From CAYNSX01 sp964400165 (lineage in GTDB: Bacteria; Armatimonadota; Hebobacteria; CAYNSX01), in NCBI GenBank assembly GCA_964400165.1, contig CAYNSX010000047.1:1-15435 (forward strand): DNA of 15,435 bases, given 5' to 3'. The notes under the pieces are model-generated. The model saw only the letters and a list, made by a program, of their open reading frames with translations, was not told the DNA's origin and did not search any database. Numbering within the stretch: position 1 is the first letter of the stretch; each line of letters starts with the position of its first letter. Position numbers and translations under genes: made by a program. Shown one piece after another: positions 6,424 to 12,702 of this stretch.

Positions 6424-7359
6424 ATGAGCGACTGGGAGCGTTGTCTGGAATGTGCAGATGTCTGTGGCTCGGACTCGGGTTTCGGGGGGGTTCTGTCGTT
6501 GGCGCTGCTCGCCGGACTTGTTCTTGCGCTTTTGGCGGGGTGGCCATTCCTAGTTTTAGGTGCGGTAATCGTGGCAGTCTGGCAGCTAGTAGGTAAATTC
6601 TCTCGGCATGCCGAATTGCCGACACTCACTGGCTTCGTCCTCAAGATTGGATCAGTGTACGCAGTCTTGTGGGCAACCATGCTCGCCTTCCCCAACGGAC
6701 TTACGCCGTGGTATCTGAGGAACCTGAATACTGCGTCCAAGTATGTTCAGCCGCCACAAATGGGGATGTCGAACCAGAGCAAGGCCATAGGACTTGCGCA
6801 CGCTGCCGATGTTCCAAGGCGCCCAGTTCATGCCATTGCTCCGTTCAACAGGGGAGACGAAGTTAAACGGCAACCTACAGTCATGGTGCCTCGAGTGGCT
6901 TGGCTGAAATATGAGCAAGCAAAGCGCGTTTTGACCGAGGCTGGACTTCGCATCGGTCAAGTAAAGAGAGAGGACAGTTGGGACACAGACAAAGGCCGCG
7001 CGCTTCGAACAGAGCCTGACTCGGGAGCTATGGTTCCAATTGGAACCACCGTGGATCTTGTGATGAATGAATCATCCGAGGACCGATCCCCTGCAGGTTT
7101 GTGGGTCGACGAAAGTGACAAGAAGATTTATTGGGAACCTGTTGTGCCTGTTGAAGTGACGCCACCGTCTTCTTCTCGCCCATCACGCCGGCAAGCAGTG
7201 CCTCCGCCGCCAGTCCTTCGGCCGTCTCCTTCACGCACATCACGCAGGCAAGCACTGCCTCCGCTTCCGCCAGACCTTCCGCCGTCTCCTTCTCGCCCGT
7301 CACACCAGCAAGCACTCCCTCCGCCTCCGCCAGTCCCTCCGCCGCCCCCCCGCCGCTAG
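6424..7359 (+). CDS. Membrane protein with one PASTA domain and proline-rich tail
   Basis: This 311-aa protein has a short Cys-containing N-terminus (Cys7, Cys10, Cys14) and three hydrophobic segments (about 22-39, 41-57 and 70-90). A linker leads to a single PASTA-like domain at about 152-215 (start VMVPRVAWLKYEQAKRVL, end PDSGAMVPIGTTVDLVMN), and then a tail of three Pro-rich repeats. With the N-terminus inside, Lys58 and Arg61 after the second helix would be cytoplasmic and the PASTA domain outside, where such domains bind muropeptide or beta-lactam-like ligands. No kinase or transpeptidase domain is attached, unlike PknB- or PBP-type PASTA proteins. The gene is visibly less GC-rich than its neighbours and has a good Shine-Dalgarno sequence (GGGAGAAGG). 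Function is unknown; sensing or binding of cell wall is a reasonable inference. Confidence 0.75.
   Translation: MSDWERCLECADVCGSDSGFGGVLSLALLAGLVLALLAGWPFLVLGAVIVAVWQLVGKFSRHAELPTLTGFVLKIGSVYAVLWATMLAFPNGLTPWYLRNLNTASKYVQPPQMGMSNQSKAIGLAHAADVPRRPVHAIAPFNRGDEVKRQPTVMVPRVAWLKYEQAKRVLTEAGLRIGQVKREDSWDTDKGRALRTEPDSGAMVPIGTTVDLVMNESSEDRSPAGLWVDESDKKIYWEPVVPVEVTPPSSSRPSRRQAVPPPPVLRPSPSRTSRRQALPPLPPDLPPSPSRPSHQQALPPPPPVPPPPPRR
7174..7350 (+). repeat. Three in-frame tandem repeats coding the Pro-rich tail
   Basis: Units at 7174-7230 (57 bases), 7231-7290 (60) and 7291-7350 (60) each encode a variant of SR-x-S-x-x-QALPPxPPxxPPSP. They are similar at DNA level (shared cgccagtccttc/cgccagaccttc and ggcaagcactgcctcc stretches), so they probably arose by recent slippage or unequal exchange. 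The stop follows 9 bases later. Confidence 0.85.
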
Positions 7360-7425
7360 CGTCCGCGCCAAGGCCACCTTAAGCGCTGTTTAGCCAACCC
7401 TTCTACGCGGAGCAAGTCAACAGAA

Positions 7426-7443
7426 CCCCGGTCGTGACCGGGG
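7426..7443. terminator. GC-rich hairpin between convergent genes, possible terminator
   Basis: CCCCGGTC-GT-GACCGGGG is a perfect 8-base inverted repeat (7426-7433 with 7436-7443), realistically a 7-bp stem with loop CGTG. It sits between the stop of the PASTA gene (7359) and the stop of the convergent methyltransferase (7455). There is no real T-run on either side, so intrinsic termination is plausible but not certain. Confidence 0.45.
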
Positions 7444-7454
7444 CGGTACCCAAT

Positions 7455-8273
7455 TCAATTTGACTTCTTCGCTTTTCTTCTCTTCCTCTTTTCCTGTGCG
7501 CCAGTGGGCGCGACCCCATCACTCATCAGCGCCATCCGTTCTTCAGCAGTCTTCAGGTAGCCCGCGTCAATGTCGACGCCGAGCCAGCGGCGGCCGGCCT
7601 GCGCGGCGGCGAGGCAGGTGGTCCCGACGCCGCAGAACGGGTCGAGCACCAGGTCGCCGGGAAAGGTGTAGAGGAGGATGAGGCGGCGAGGCAGTTCTTT
7701 GGGGAACGGGGCCGGGTGCCCGACGCGGTCCGCGGACTCGGTGGGGAACTGCCAGATGCTACGCGTCCAGGTCACAAAATCCTCGTTGGCAATGTCGGGC
7801 TTCTGCTCGGTCTCGTTCTCCAGTTTCAGCGGCGGCTTCGAGAAGATGAGGATGTATTCGTGCACATCGCGCAGCACCGGATTACTCGGGCTGGCGAACG
7901 ACCCCCAGGCGGTCGAGACGCCAACCGAGGCGCCCTTGTCCCAGATGATCTCGCCGCGCATCAGCAGGCCGAGGTCTTCGAGTTGCCGGGCGATGTAGGC
8001 GTGCAGCGGGAGATAGGGCTGCCGCCAGCAGCCGGCAACATTCACACAGATGCGCCCGCCCGGCCGCAGCATGCGCACGCACTCCGTCCACACCGCGCGC
8101 AGGTAATCGAGGTATTCGGGGAGCGGCAGGTCGTCGCTGTGCTCGGTGTAGGGCTTGCGGACATTGTAGGGCGGTGAGGTGACGACGAGCGTCACGGCGC
8201 CGTCGGGAATCATCTCGAGGCGCCGGCTGTCGGCGCGGAGGAATTGGTTGGCAGGGGGCGGGGGCATCTTCAC
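7455..8273 (-). CDS. DNA methyltransferase, beta class (N4-cytosine or N6-adenine)
   Basis: This 272-aa SAM-dependent DNA methyltransferase belongs to the N6_N4_Mtase family. Catalytic motif IV TSPPYN is at residues 32-37 and SAM-binding motif I DPFCGVGTT at about 211-219; the IV-before-I order defines the beta class. SPPY, rather than DPPY, is more typical of N4-cytosine enzymes. A target-recognition region lies between the motifs (about 100-190). The C-terminus is very basic (EKRKRRKAKK). No restriction endonuclease or specificity subunit is next to it, so it looks like an orphan methylase, possibly for epigenetic regulation. GTG 8273 and ATG 8267 are both possible starts; ATG 8267 has AAGGTGA just upstream at short spacing. 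Confidence 0.88.
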   Translation of the reverse strand: MKMPPPPANQFLRADSRRLEMIPDGAVTLVVTSPPYNVRKPYTEHSDDLPLPEYLDYLRAVWTECVRMLRPGGRICVNVAGCWRQPYLPLHAYIARQLEDLGLLMRGEIIWDKGASVGVSTAWGSFASPSNPVLRDVHEYILIFSKPPLKLENETEQKPDIANEDFVTWTRSIWQFPTESADRVGHPAPFPKELPRRLILLYTFPGDLVLDPFCGVGTTCLAAAQAGRRWLGVDIDAGYLKTAEERMALMSDGVAPTGAQEKRKRRKAKKSN

Positions 8274-8320
8274 CTTGATTCGACCACGAACCGAGCGCTC
8301 CCCGCTTGCGGGGCGCGGTC

Positions 8321-8440
8321 GTCCTCACCCACCCCGGCCAACAACGCCGGGGTCCCCCCTCTCCCGAACAGGGAGAGGGAAAGGAGGCATCGCTGTTGCT
8401 TCTCCTACCGGTAGGTGCGGGTGCGGTTATTGCGGGCCCG
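8321..8440 (-). repeat. Diverged first unit of the 3'-end repeat array
   Basis: This unit follows the same plan as the two identical units: a CCTCACCC start (8323, 131 bases before the next), nested palindromes (CCCCGGC/GCCGGGG at 8332-8352; CCCTCTCCC/GGGAGAGGG at 8357-8379), and then on the minus strand the coding tail of the neighbouring gene. The tail (stop TAG at 8407-8405) encodes IARARNNRTRTYR exactly as the real gene does, yet differs at six codons, all synonymous. Confidence 0.75.
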
Positions 8441-8483
8441 GGCGATGAAAACCCCTCACCCGCCCTCCGCTGCGCTGCGGGCA

Positions 8484-8506
8484 CCCTCTCCATGAAATGG
8501 AGAGGG
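8484..8506. repeat. Palindrome CCCTCTCCAT-GAA-ATGGAGAGGG (copy 1)
   Basis: A perfect 10-bp stem with a 3-base loop, preceded by a Pu/Py-biased block starting at CCCCTCACCCGCCCTCCGC. This layout is typical of REP/MITE-like intergenic palindromes seen in many GC-rich bacteria. An identical copy is at 8614-8636 and a truncated one at the window's right edge. Confidence 0.85.
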
Positions 8507-8613
8507 ACTGCGCATCTACCCTGGGTGAACAGCGTTAGCGGTAGGTTCTCGTCCGGTTGTTGCGCGCCCGGGCGATGAAAACCCCTCACCCGCCCTCCGC
8601 TGCGCTGCGGGCA

Positions 8614-8636
8614 CCCTCTCCATGAAATGGAGAGGG
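8614..8636. repeat. Palindrome CCCTCTCCAT-GAA-ATGGAGAGGG (copy 2)
   Basis: Identical to the palindrome 130 bases to the left, inside the second tandem unit. It sits about 30 bases downstream of the 104-aa gene's stop codon, where it could also act as a transcript 3'-end hairpin protecting the mRNA of the minus-strand cluster. Confidence 0.85.
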
Positions 8637-8664
8637 ACTGCGCATCTACCCTGGGTGAACAGCG

Positions 8665-8979
8665 TTAGCGGTAGGTTCTCGTCCGGTTGTTGCGCGCCCG
8701 GGCGATGCGGCGGTAGCGGTCGTCGCCCCAGTAGCCCTCAAGGGGGGCGGAGGCCAATTCGGCCTGGAGGCGCTCGGCGGGGGTGGGGCCGGCGGGGCCG
8801 GTCTTGGCCGGGGCGCGCTCACGGACCAACTCCGAATAGTGATGCTGCGCCTGTTTCAGGGAGCGGTAGCCCTTCGCCACCTGTCCATCGCAGACCACAT
8901 AGTACTTCTTGTCGTCGGGCACATTGCCCGTGCCTTGTTCGAGTGAGATGCCAGCCGTGTCAATCGCCTGCCGATACAC
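8665..8979 (-). CDS. Hypothetical protein, 104 aa
   Basis: I do not recognise a family. The product has a compact N-terminal half with KKYYVVCDGQVAKGYRSLKQAQHHYSEL (an aromatic strand, then an amphipathic helix, residues about 24-52). A Pro/Ala linker follows, then a basic C-terminus ending RRIARARNNRTRTYR. The start is GTG 8979, with a strong GGGAGGGA about 7 bases upstream. It lies 51 bases after the SRPBCC gene on the same strand, probably as the last gene of that cluster. Its final 14 codons lie in the 130-base tandem array, so the extreme C-terminus has been duplicated downstream. Confidence 0.65.
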   Translation of the reverse strand: MYRQAIDTAGISLEQGTGNVPDDKKYYVVCDGQVAKGYRSLKQAQHHYSELVRERAPAKTGPAGPTPAERLQAELASAPLEGYWGDDRYRRIARARNNRTRTYR

Positions 8980-9030
8980 GAGTCAGTCCCTCCCGAGGAT
9001 GGATGAGATGAGTGCGAGTGCTGCGACCGC

Positions 9031-9492
9031 TCACGCCACCGCTCCCGCGGCCAGCGACTCGACATGCACGCGCAGCCCCTCGAGCATGCGCTGGGCGTTG
9101 GCGCGCGCCAGCCGTTCGACGATGCCGTGCACCATCGGGCCGACGAGGGGGATGCGGACTTCGGCATTTAGGTGGAGCGTGAGGCGGGTGTGGCCGTTCT
9201 GCGCGTCGAATTGCCACCACCCCTGATAGGTGTCCCAATCACCCTTGGTGACATGAAACTCGGACCGCCGCCGGGCGTCGTCCCAGATTTCCTCCTGCTC
9301 CCATTGCACGGTCATGCCCAGTTCGGGGACGCGACCGAGCCAGCGGGTCACGGTGCGGGCGCCGTCGCGCTCGAGCACGGTGACTTCTTTCACATCGGGG
9401 AGAAAGGAGGGATACTTCTCAACTTCTTTGGCGACGCTGTAGGCCAGTTCCGGCGGGGCGGCAATGGCGGTCTCCAGCGTCACATCGAGCAT
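9031..9492 (-). CDS. SRPBCC / START-like ligand-binding protein (Coq10-type)
   Basis: This 153-aa protein shows the helix-grip fold pattern of polyketide cyclase/Coq10-type SRPBCC proteins. It opens LETAIAAPPELAYSVAKEVEKYPSFLPDVKEVTV, continues with a run of beta strands (including WWQFDAQNGHTRLTLHLNAEV), and ends in a long helix (about 119-148). Family members bind lipids, quinones or other hydrophobic ligands; the ligand here cannot be told. ATG 9492 follows the previous gene's stop by 3 bases (TGATCCATG), so translation is coupled and no separate ribosome-binding site is needed. Confidence 0.85.
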   Translation of the reverse strand: MLDVTLETAIAAPPELAYSVAKEVEKYPSFLPDVKEVTVLERDGARTVTRWLGRVPELGMTVQWEQEEIWDDARRRSEFHVTKGDWDTYQGWWQFDAQNGHTRLTLHLNAEVRIPLVGPMVHGIVERLARANAQRMLEGLRVHVESLAAGAVA

Positions 9493-9495
9493 GGA

Positions 9496-9690
9496 TCAGT
9501 TTTGCCGCTGCCGCGAGAGCATCTTGAGGCGCTTCTTGCGGGCTTTGCGTTCGCGGGTGCGCCGCGCTTCGAGGATGCGGCGCTTGCGATCGCGCACTTC
9601 CTGGTCAATGGCGCCGAGCACTTCGACTTCGAATTGCTGGAACTTCTCGAAGTCGGAGGCAGTCCGCAGCCGTTGATAGTCGAGTTTCAC
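9496..9690 (-). CDS. Small highly basic protein, 64 aa
   Basis: This is a 64-aa protein with a mixed N-terminal half and a strongly Arg/Lys-rich, probably helical C-terminal half (DRKRRILEARRTRERKARKK). I do not recognise a family. It may bind nucleic acid or acidic membranes, but that is inference from charge only. The start is GTG 9690, with no obvious Shine-Dalgarno sequence. Evidence that it is real: an extended -10 lies 40 bases upstream, it is tightly coupled to the SRPBCC gene (3-base gap), and the frame fills the space exactly. Confidence 0.6.
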   Translation of the reverse strand: MKLDYQRLRTASDFEKFQQFEVEVLGAIDQEVRDRKRRILEARRTRERKARKKRLKMLSRQRQN

Positions 9691-9729
9691 GAGTGGTGTG
9701 TGCGACCGAGAGTTCCCACTGCGGGGCGC

Positions 9730-9738
9730 AGTATAACA
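9730..9738 (-). promoter_or_regulatory. Extended -10 promoter of the basic-protein/SRPBCC cluster
   Basis: Minus-strand TGT-TATACT (9738 to 9730) matches the extended -10 consensus with one hexamer mismatch. The predicted start is near 9723, 33 bases before GTG 9690. It lies in the short gap after the convergent-side Roadblock gene's stop (9772). Confidence 0.5.
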
Positions 9739-9771
9739 AGGCGCCCGCGGCCGGTCAAACGGGGCGGCGGA

Positions 9772-10224
9772 CTAGTTCGAGAAGGCGGGCGACGGCTGCG
9801 CGGCGGCGGCGTGGGCGTTGCGAGAGCGGGCCGCCGACTGCTCCAGCACCAACTGGCAGGCCTCGGCCGCGACGCGGGACTGCAGTTTCACCATCTGGGC
9901 GCTCGCCTCGTAGTCATAGAGGGAGAGCAGAAGACATTCCGTCCCCACCCGGCCGACATAGACATGCGTCCGCACGCCGTCGTGCGAGACCGCGGAAAAG
10001 TCCACCTCGCCGACTTGGCGCAGGAGTTCCTCCGCCGAGGCGTAGGTCCCCGCCGCCAGCGCGGCCAGTTCGATGACCCGGCCGTTGGTCTGGCCCGCCG
10101 AGCAGAGCACCGTGCCGCCGCGCGACAAGAGCACCGCGCATTCGACGCTGGTGGTCTCCACCATCATTTCGAGGATGCTGCGCAACCGCAGCCCCTCTTG
10201 CTGCGACAAGACCATGTCATCCAT
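9772..10224 (-). CDS. Roadblock/LC7 domain protein
   Basis: This 150-aa protein has a Roadblock/LC7 fold. After an N-terminal helix (QQEGLRLRSILEMMVETTSVECAVLLSRGGTVLCSAG), the strand-helix-strand pattern continues to about residue 120 (FSAVSHDGVRTHVYVGRVGTECLLLSLYD). An Ala-rich tail follows. Bacterial members such as MglB act as partners or GAPs of Ras-like MglA GTPases, or in sensory complexes. No GTPase gene is in the window, so the partner is unknown. ATG 10224 has GGTGAG 6 bases upstream; the in-frame extension to 10296 has no family similarity. Confidence 0.82.
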   Translation of the reverse strand: MDDMVLSQQEGLRLRSILEMMVETTSVECAVLLSRGGTVLCSAGQTNGRVIELAALAAGTYASAEELLRQVGEVDFSAVSHDGVRTHVYVGRVGTECLLLSLYDYEASAQMVKLQSRVAAEACQLVLEQSAARSRNAHAAAAQPSPAFSN

Positions 10225-10424
10225 CGCGCACTCACCGCTTCGGTGCAGGATTCCGCTGCGGCCGCCCACCGCGCCCGCTACCCGTCTATTCCACACCCGG
10301 GGCGCCCGTCACCATGTACGGAAACGGCCCCGTCCCTGTGCGAAAAAGTGCCAATCGGGGCTGAACCGTTGGGTTCAGGGGCAACGAGGAGGCAATGCTA
10401 GTATCAGTGTGTTAGGGGCTGCCG
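10225..10424. other. Divergent intergenic region with two small hairpins
   Basis: This 200-base gap separates the Roadblock gene from the permease. CACCG-CTT-CGGTG at 10233-10245 covers the Shine-Dalgarno sequence of the Roadblock gene. CTGAACC-GTTG-GGTTCAG at 10361-10378 is a perfect 7-base inverted repeat, just before the permease promoter, and could be an operator or a weak terminator. No gene is apparent. Confidence 0.5.
10396..10404 (+). promoter_or_regulatory. Possible extended -10 promoter of the permease gene
   Basis: TGC-TAGTAT at 10396-10404 keeps the TGn extension but has two hexamer mismatches. The expected start is near 10411, leaving a 14-base leader that contains AGGGG at 10414-10418 before ATG 10425. 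A 7-base inverted repeat ends 17 bases upstream. Confidence 0.4.
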
Positions 10425-11348
10425 ATGCGCCGTTACGGGATGATTGTGCTGGTGACTGTCGGGTCCGGGTTCGTCGTCATTGTCTTTGCACGGGCCGTCC
10501 TGGAGCGACTCGGTGTGCGACCAACCTTTCGATGGCGAGAATGGGCGCCATCTTGGAACTGGTTCTTCAACCCGGTCGCGGCCAGAGAAGTGCGGCGGCT
10601 GCGCGGGAAGCGGTTCTTCCTGCTCGTCGGGATTCCCGCGGTCGCGCTGTTGCTGGCCTGGGCAGTCGTGCTATGGGGCATGGCGCACAACCCCACAGTG
10701 GCGTGGGCTGCTGCAATGATGGGACTGCACATCACCTTGTTTGCCGGACAGGCGATGGCTGCGACTCTGGCCGCGTTATCGCTGTCCGGCGAACGGAATC
10801 TCGGGACGCTTGACGAACTGCGCGTCATCGGTCTGCCACCTCAGTGGATTGTCGGGGGGAAACTGACTGCAATCCTTATCGCCCCAGCAGCCGTGCTTTG
10901 TCTCTCGGGAATTTTCTATATCGTGAATCGCAACCTTCCAATCCAAAGCGGGTGGGTCGGAGCCGAATCCCCGTATCTCTTGGAGCCGTACGGCGCGCTT
11001 CCGATCATTGCAACACTAATCGGCTGGGCGTCATTCGGACTAGCCTGCTCGGCGACCGCGCGTTCGGCGCGAGTTGCTGTGCCCGTGACGCTGATCAGCA
11101 TAATTCTCTTGCGTGCTCTCTTTAGCACAGCGATGGTGATTGTTACCGAATTGGCGGATCCCCTCGCGACCGCAATGTCCTTTGTCCAGCAAACTGCGTT
11201 CGCGCCACTTTCGTTCAACATGTGGGCGGATCCCAATAGTGTGGTCGAGTACAAGTTGATCATTGCGCTCGGGTGGACGCTCCTCATGTTCCTCGTGGCA
11301 GCCATTTCTTTCTGGTTTGCCGTGCGACGCCTGCAGCAACGCGGCTAG
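10425..11348 (+). CDS. ABC-2-type transporter permease, no ATPase alongside
   Basis: This 307-aa integral membrane protein has about six or seven hydrophobic segments, at roughly 6-25, 64-86, 92-118, 148-166, 190-207, 215-240 and 280-303. The sequence GERNLGTLDELRVIGLPPQWIVGGK (residues about 125-149) is the typical ABC-2 permease coupling region, equivalent to E-R-x-x-G-T-L-E-x-L-x-x-T-P in related proteins. NPVAAREVRRLRGKR before the second helix also fits. No ATP-binding gene adjoins it, so it must use an ATPase encoded elsewhere or be a relic. The gene is less GC-rich than its neighbours. ATG 10425 has AGGGG 6 bases upstream. Confidence 0.72.
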   Translation: MRRYGMIVLVTVGSGFVVIVFARAVLERLGVRPTFRWREWAPSWNWFFNPVAAREVRRLRGKRFFLLVGIPAVALLLAWAVVLWGMAHNPTVAWAAAMMGLHITLFAGQAMAATLAALSLSGERNLGTLDELRVIGLPPQWIVGGKLTAILIAPAAVLCLSGIFYIVNRNLPIQSGWVGAESPYLLEPYGALPIIATLIGWASFGLACSATARSARVAVPVTLISIILLRALFSTAMVIVTELADPLATAMSFVQQTAFAPLSFNMWADPNSVVEYKLIIALGWTLLMFLVAAISFWFAVRRLQQRG

Positions 11349-11417
11349 GTGCATAGTCCTGCGATCGCGCGATGCGGTGAAACTAATGGCGCAGTGCTAC
11401 CATCAATCCAACAGACC

Positions 11418-12659
11418 ATGACCATGCGTCGATCTGCACACATACTCGCACTACTGTTCCTGGCGCTGCTCGCCGCGCCGGCGGGCGCCCAACTCTCGCC
11501 CGCGGACCAGCGCGAGGAGGAGCTCGGGCAGCAGATTCTCACGCAGTTCGAGAAGCAACTGCGGCCCGATGCGCGCGTCGACCATGTCGCCGCCTTTCTG
11601 CTCCCCCATGTCAAGCGCACCACGCTCAACTGGGAATTCTTCGTCCTCAAGGGGACGGACGACCTGAACGCCTTTGCGCTCCCCGGCGGCAAGGTGGTCA
11701 TCACCGAGTTGTATCTCAACCTGCTCGGCGACGACGAACTCGCCTTTGTCCTCGGTCACGAAATCACGCATGTCGACCAGCGCCACCACGCCCGGATGGC
11801 GCGCCGCCAGCAGAACCAAACCCTGGCGCGCGTCCTGCTCGGCGTCTTCCTGAAAATGGGCACGCCGGAAATGCTGGTCCTCGATGTCGCCCAGGCCTCG
11901 ATCAACAGCGGCTTCAGCCGTGACCTGGAGACCGAAGCCGACCAACTCGGCTTCGAGCGCGCCGTCGCGGCGCGCTATGACGCGGCGGGCGGCATCCGGG
12001 CGCTAGCCAGCCTGCAGGCGGCCTCGAAGGGCGACTGGCTGGGGCGGATGTTTGCCACCCATCCGAAACTCAAGTCCCGCATCGCCGCGCTCGAAGCGCA
12101 GCAGCCCGCCGAGCGCGGCCCGACGCGCATGCCCTTCGACCGGCCGCCGGGCGCGGTGATGTCGCCGGCCGCGTACTGGGGCCGCGCCTTCCTGCCGGAA
12201 GTCGGCGTCTCCGACCTGGCGCTCACCGTGGACGGCGCGCTGGTCAGCAACCCGGCGCCGGACCAGGCGGTCCGCGCCGGACTGCAAGAGGCGCGCGCCT
12301 TTCGCATCATCAATGCCGGTGAAGCGGCGACGCTTCGCCTGCGCGTCCGGGTGTCCGTGCGCGACGCGGTGCCCGGCGGAGGGAGCGGGCGGCGGGTGGT
12401 CCTGCGCAGCGAGGTGTCGAAGACCGCCGACGGCTCCGTACTGTGGACGCCGCCAGATCAAGTGGTGTCGGTGATGACGCTGGGGCTGTTCGAAGGAGAG
12501 TCCGCACCGGGCGCCGTCGTGAGTGAGATGAATCCGGTGGGCGCCGCCATCTTCGACGGCGCCAAGACGCTGGCCAACGACTTGACCAATTACTTCAGGC
12601 ACCGCCCGGCGCTGGCGCCGCCGCTCGAACTGCACCCGGGTCCGCAGCCGCCGCGCTAA
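11418..12659 (+). CDS. Secreted M48-family zinc metallopeptidase
   Basis: This 413-aa M48 peptidase resembles BepA/LoiP envelope quality-control proteases. It has a signal peptide (basic RR, hydrophobic 8-20, likely cleavage after PAGA at residue 24). The zinc motif HEITH is at 114-118, preceded by NAFALPGGKVVITELYL, and the third ligand lies in SRDLETEAD (Glu171). The peptidase domain ends near residue 230 (FATHPKLKSRIAAL). The remaining 180 residues form an unidentified C-terminal domain, not the TPR region of BepA. ATG 11418 or 11424 gives a proper signal peptide; the open frame back to GTG 11349 would bury it. It is 69 bases after the permease, in the same direction, with no clear Shine-Dalgarno sequence. 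Confidence 0.9.
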   Translation: MTMRRSAHILALLFLALLAAPAGAQLSPADQREEELGQQILTQFEKQLRPDARVDHVAAFLLPHVKRTTLNWEFFVLKGTDDLNAFALPGGKVVITELYLNLLGDDELAFVLGHEITHVDQRHHARMARRQQNQTLARVLLGVFLKMGTPEMLVLDVAQASINSGFSRDLETEADQLGFERAVAARYDAAGGIRALASLQAASKGDWLGRMFATHPKLKSRIAALEAQQPAERGPTRMPFDRPPGAVMSPAAYWGRAFLPEVGVSDLALTVDGALVSNPAPDQAVRAGLQEARAFRIINAGEAATLRLRVRVSVRDAVPGGGSGRRVVLRSEVSKTADGSVLWTPPDQVVSVMTLGLFEGESAPGAVVSEMNPVGAAIFDGAKTLANDLTNYFRHRPALAPPLELHPGPQPPR

Positions 12660-12702
12660 GTCCGTGTGACGGGCCAGGTGAAACGGGAAACGGACCGCCT
12701 CC

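Larger units (their letters stand above)
8274..8664. other. Non-coding stretch holding palindromes and tandem repeats
   Basis: No credible gene lies in these 391 bases. From left to right it holds a strong hairpin (CCCCGC-TT-GCGGGG, 8300-8313, with further outer pairing), a diverged repeat unit (about 8321-8440), one full 130-base unit (8441-8570) and most of a second identical unit. Plus-strand open frames here are created by the repeats and carry no recognisable protein. Confidence 0.8.
8441..8700. repeat. Two identical 130-base tandem repeats
   Basis: 8441-8570 and 8571-8700 are identical by eye, and the first 7 bases recur at 8701-8707. On the minus strand each unit carries the last 14 codons (ATC to TAA) of the 104-aa gene, then about 90 bases with a strong palindrome. 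The second unit overlaps the true 3' end of that gene (8665-8706). Perfect identity implies a recent duplication or active homogenisation. Confidence 0.95.

Noticed and set aside
8441..8707. CRISPR array
   Set aside because: The units are 130 bases, directly abutting and identical throughout, with no variable spacers and no cas genes.
8622..9011. Plus-strand open frames across the tandem repeats
   Set aside because: They are created by repeat sequence and the antisense of the 104-aa gene; there is no family similarity and no good ribosome-binding site.
12660..12702. Terminator between the convergent M48 and 482-aa genes
   Set aside because: Only a 6-base GTCCGT/ACGGAC pair with a 24-base loop and no T-run is present, too weak to call.
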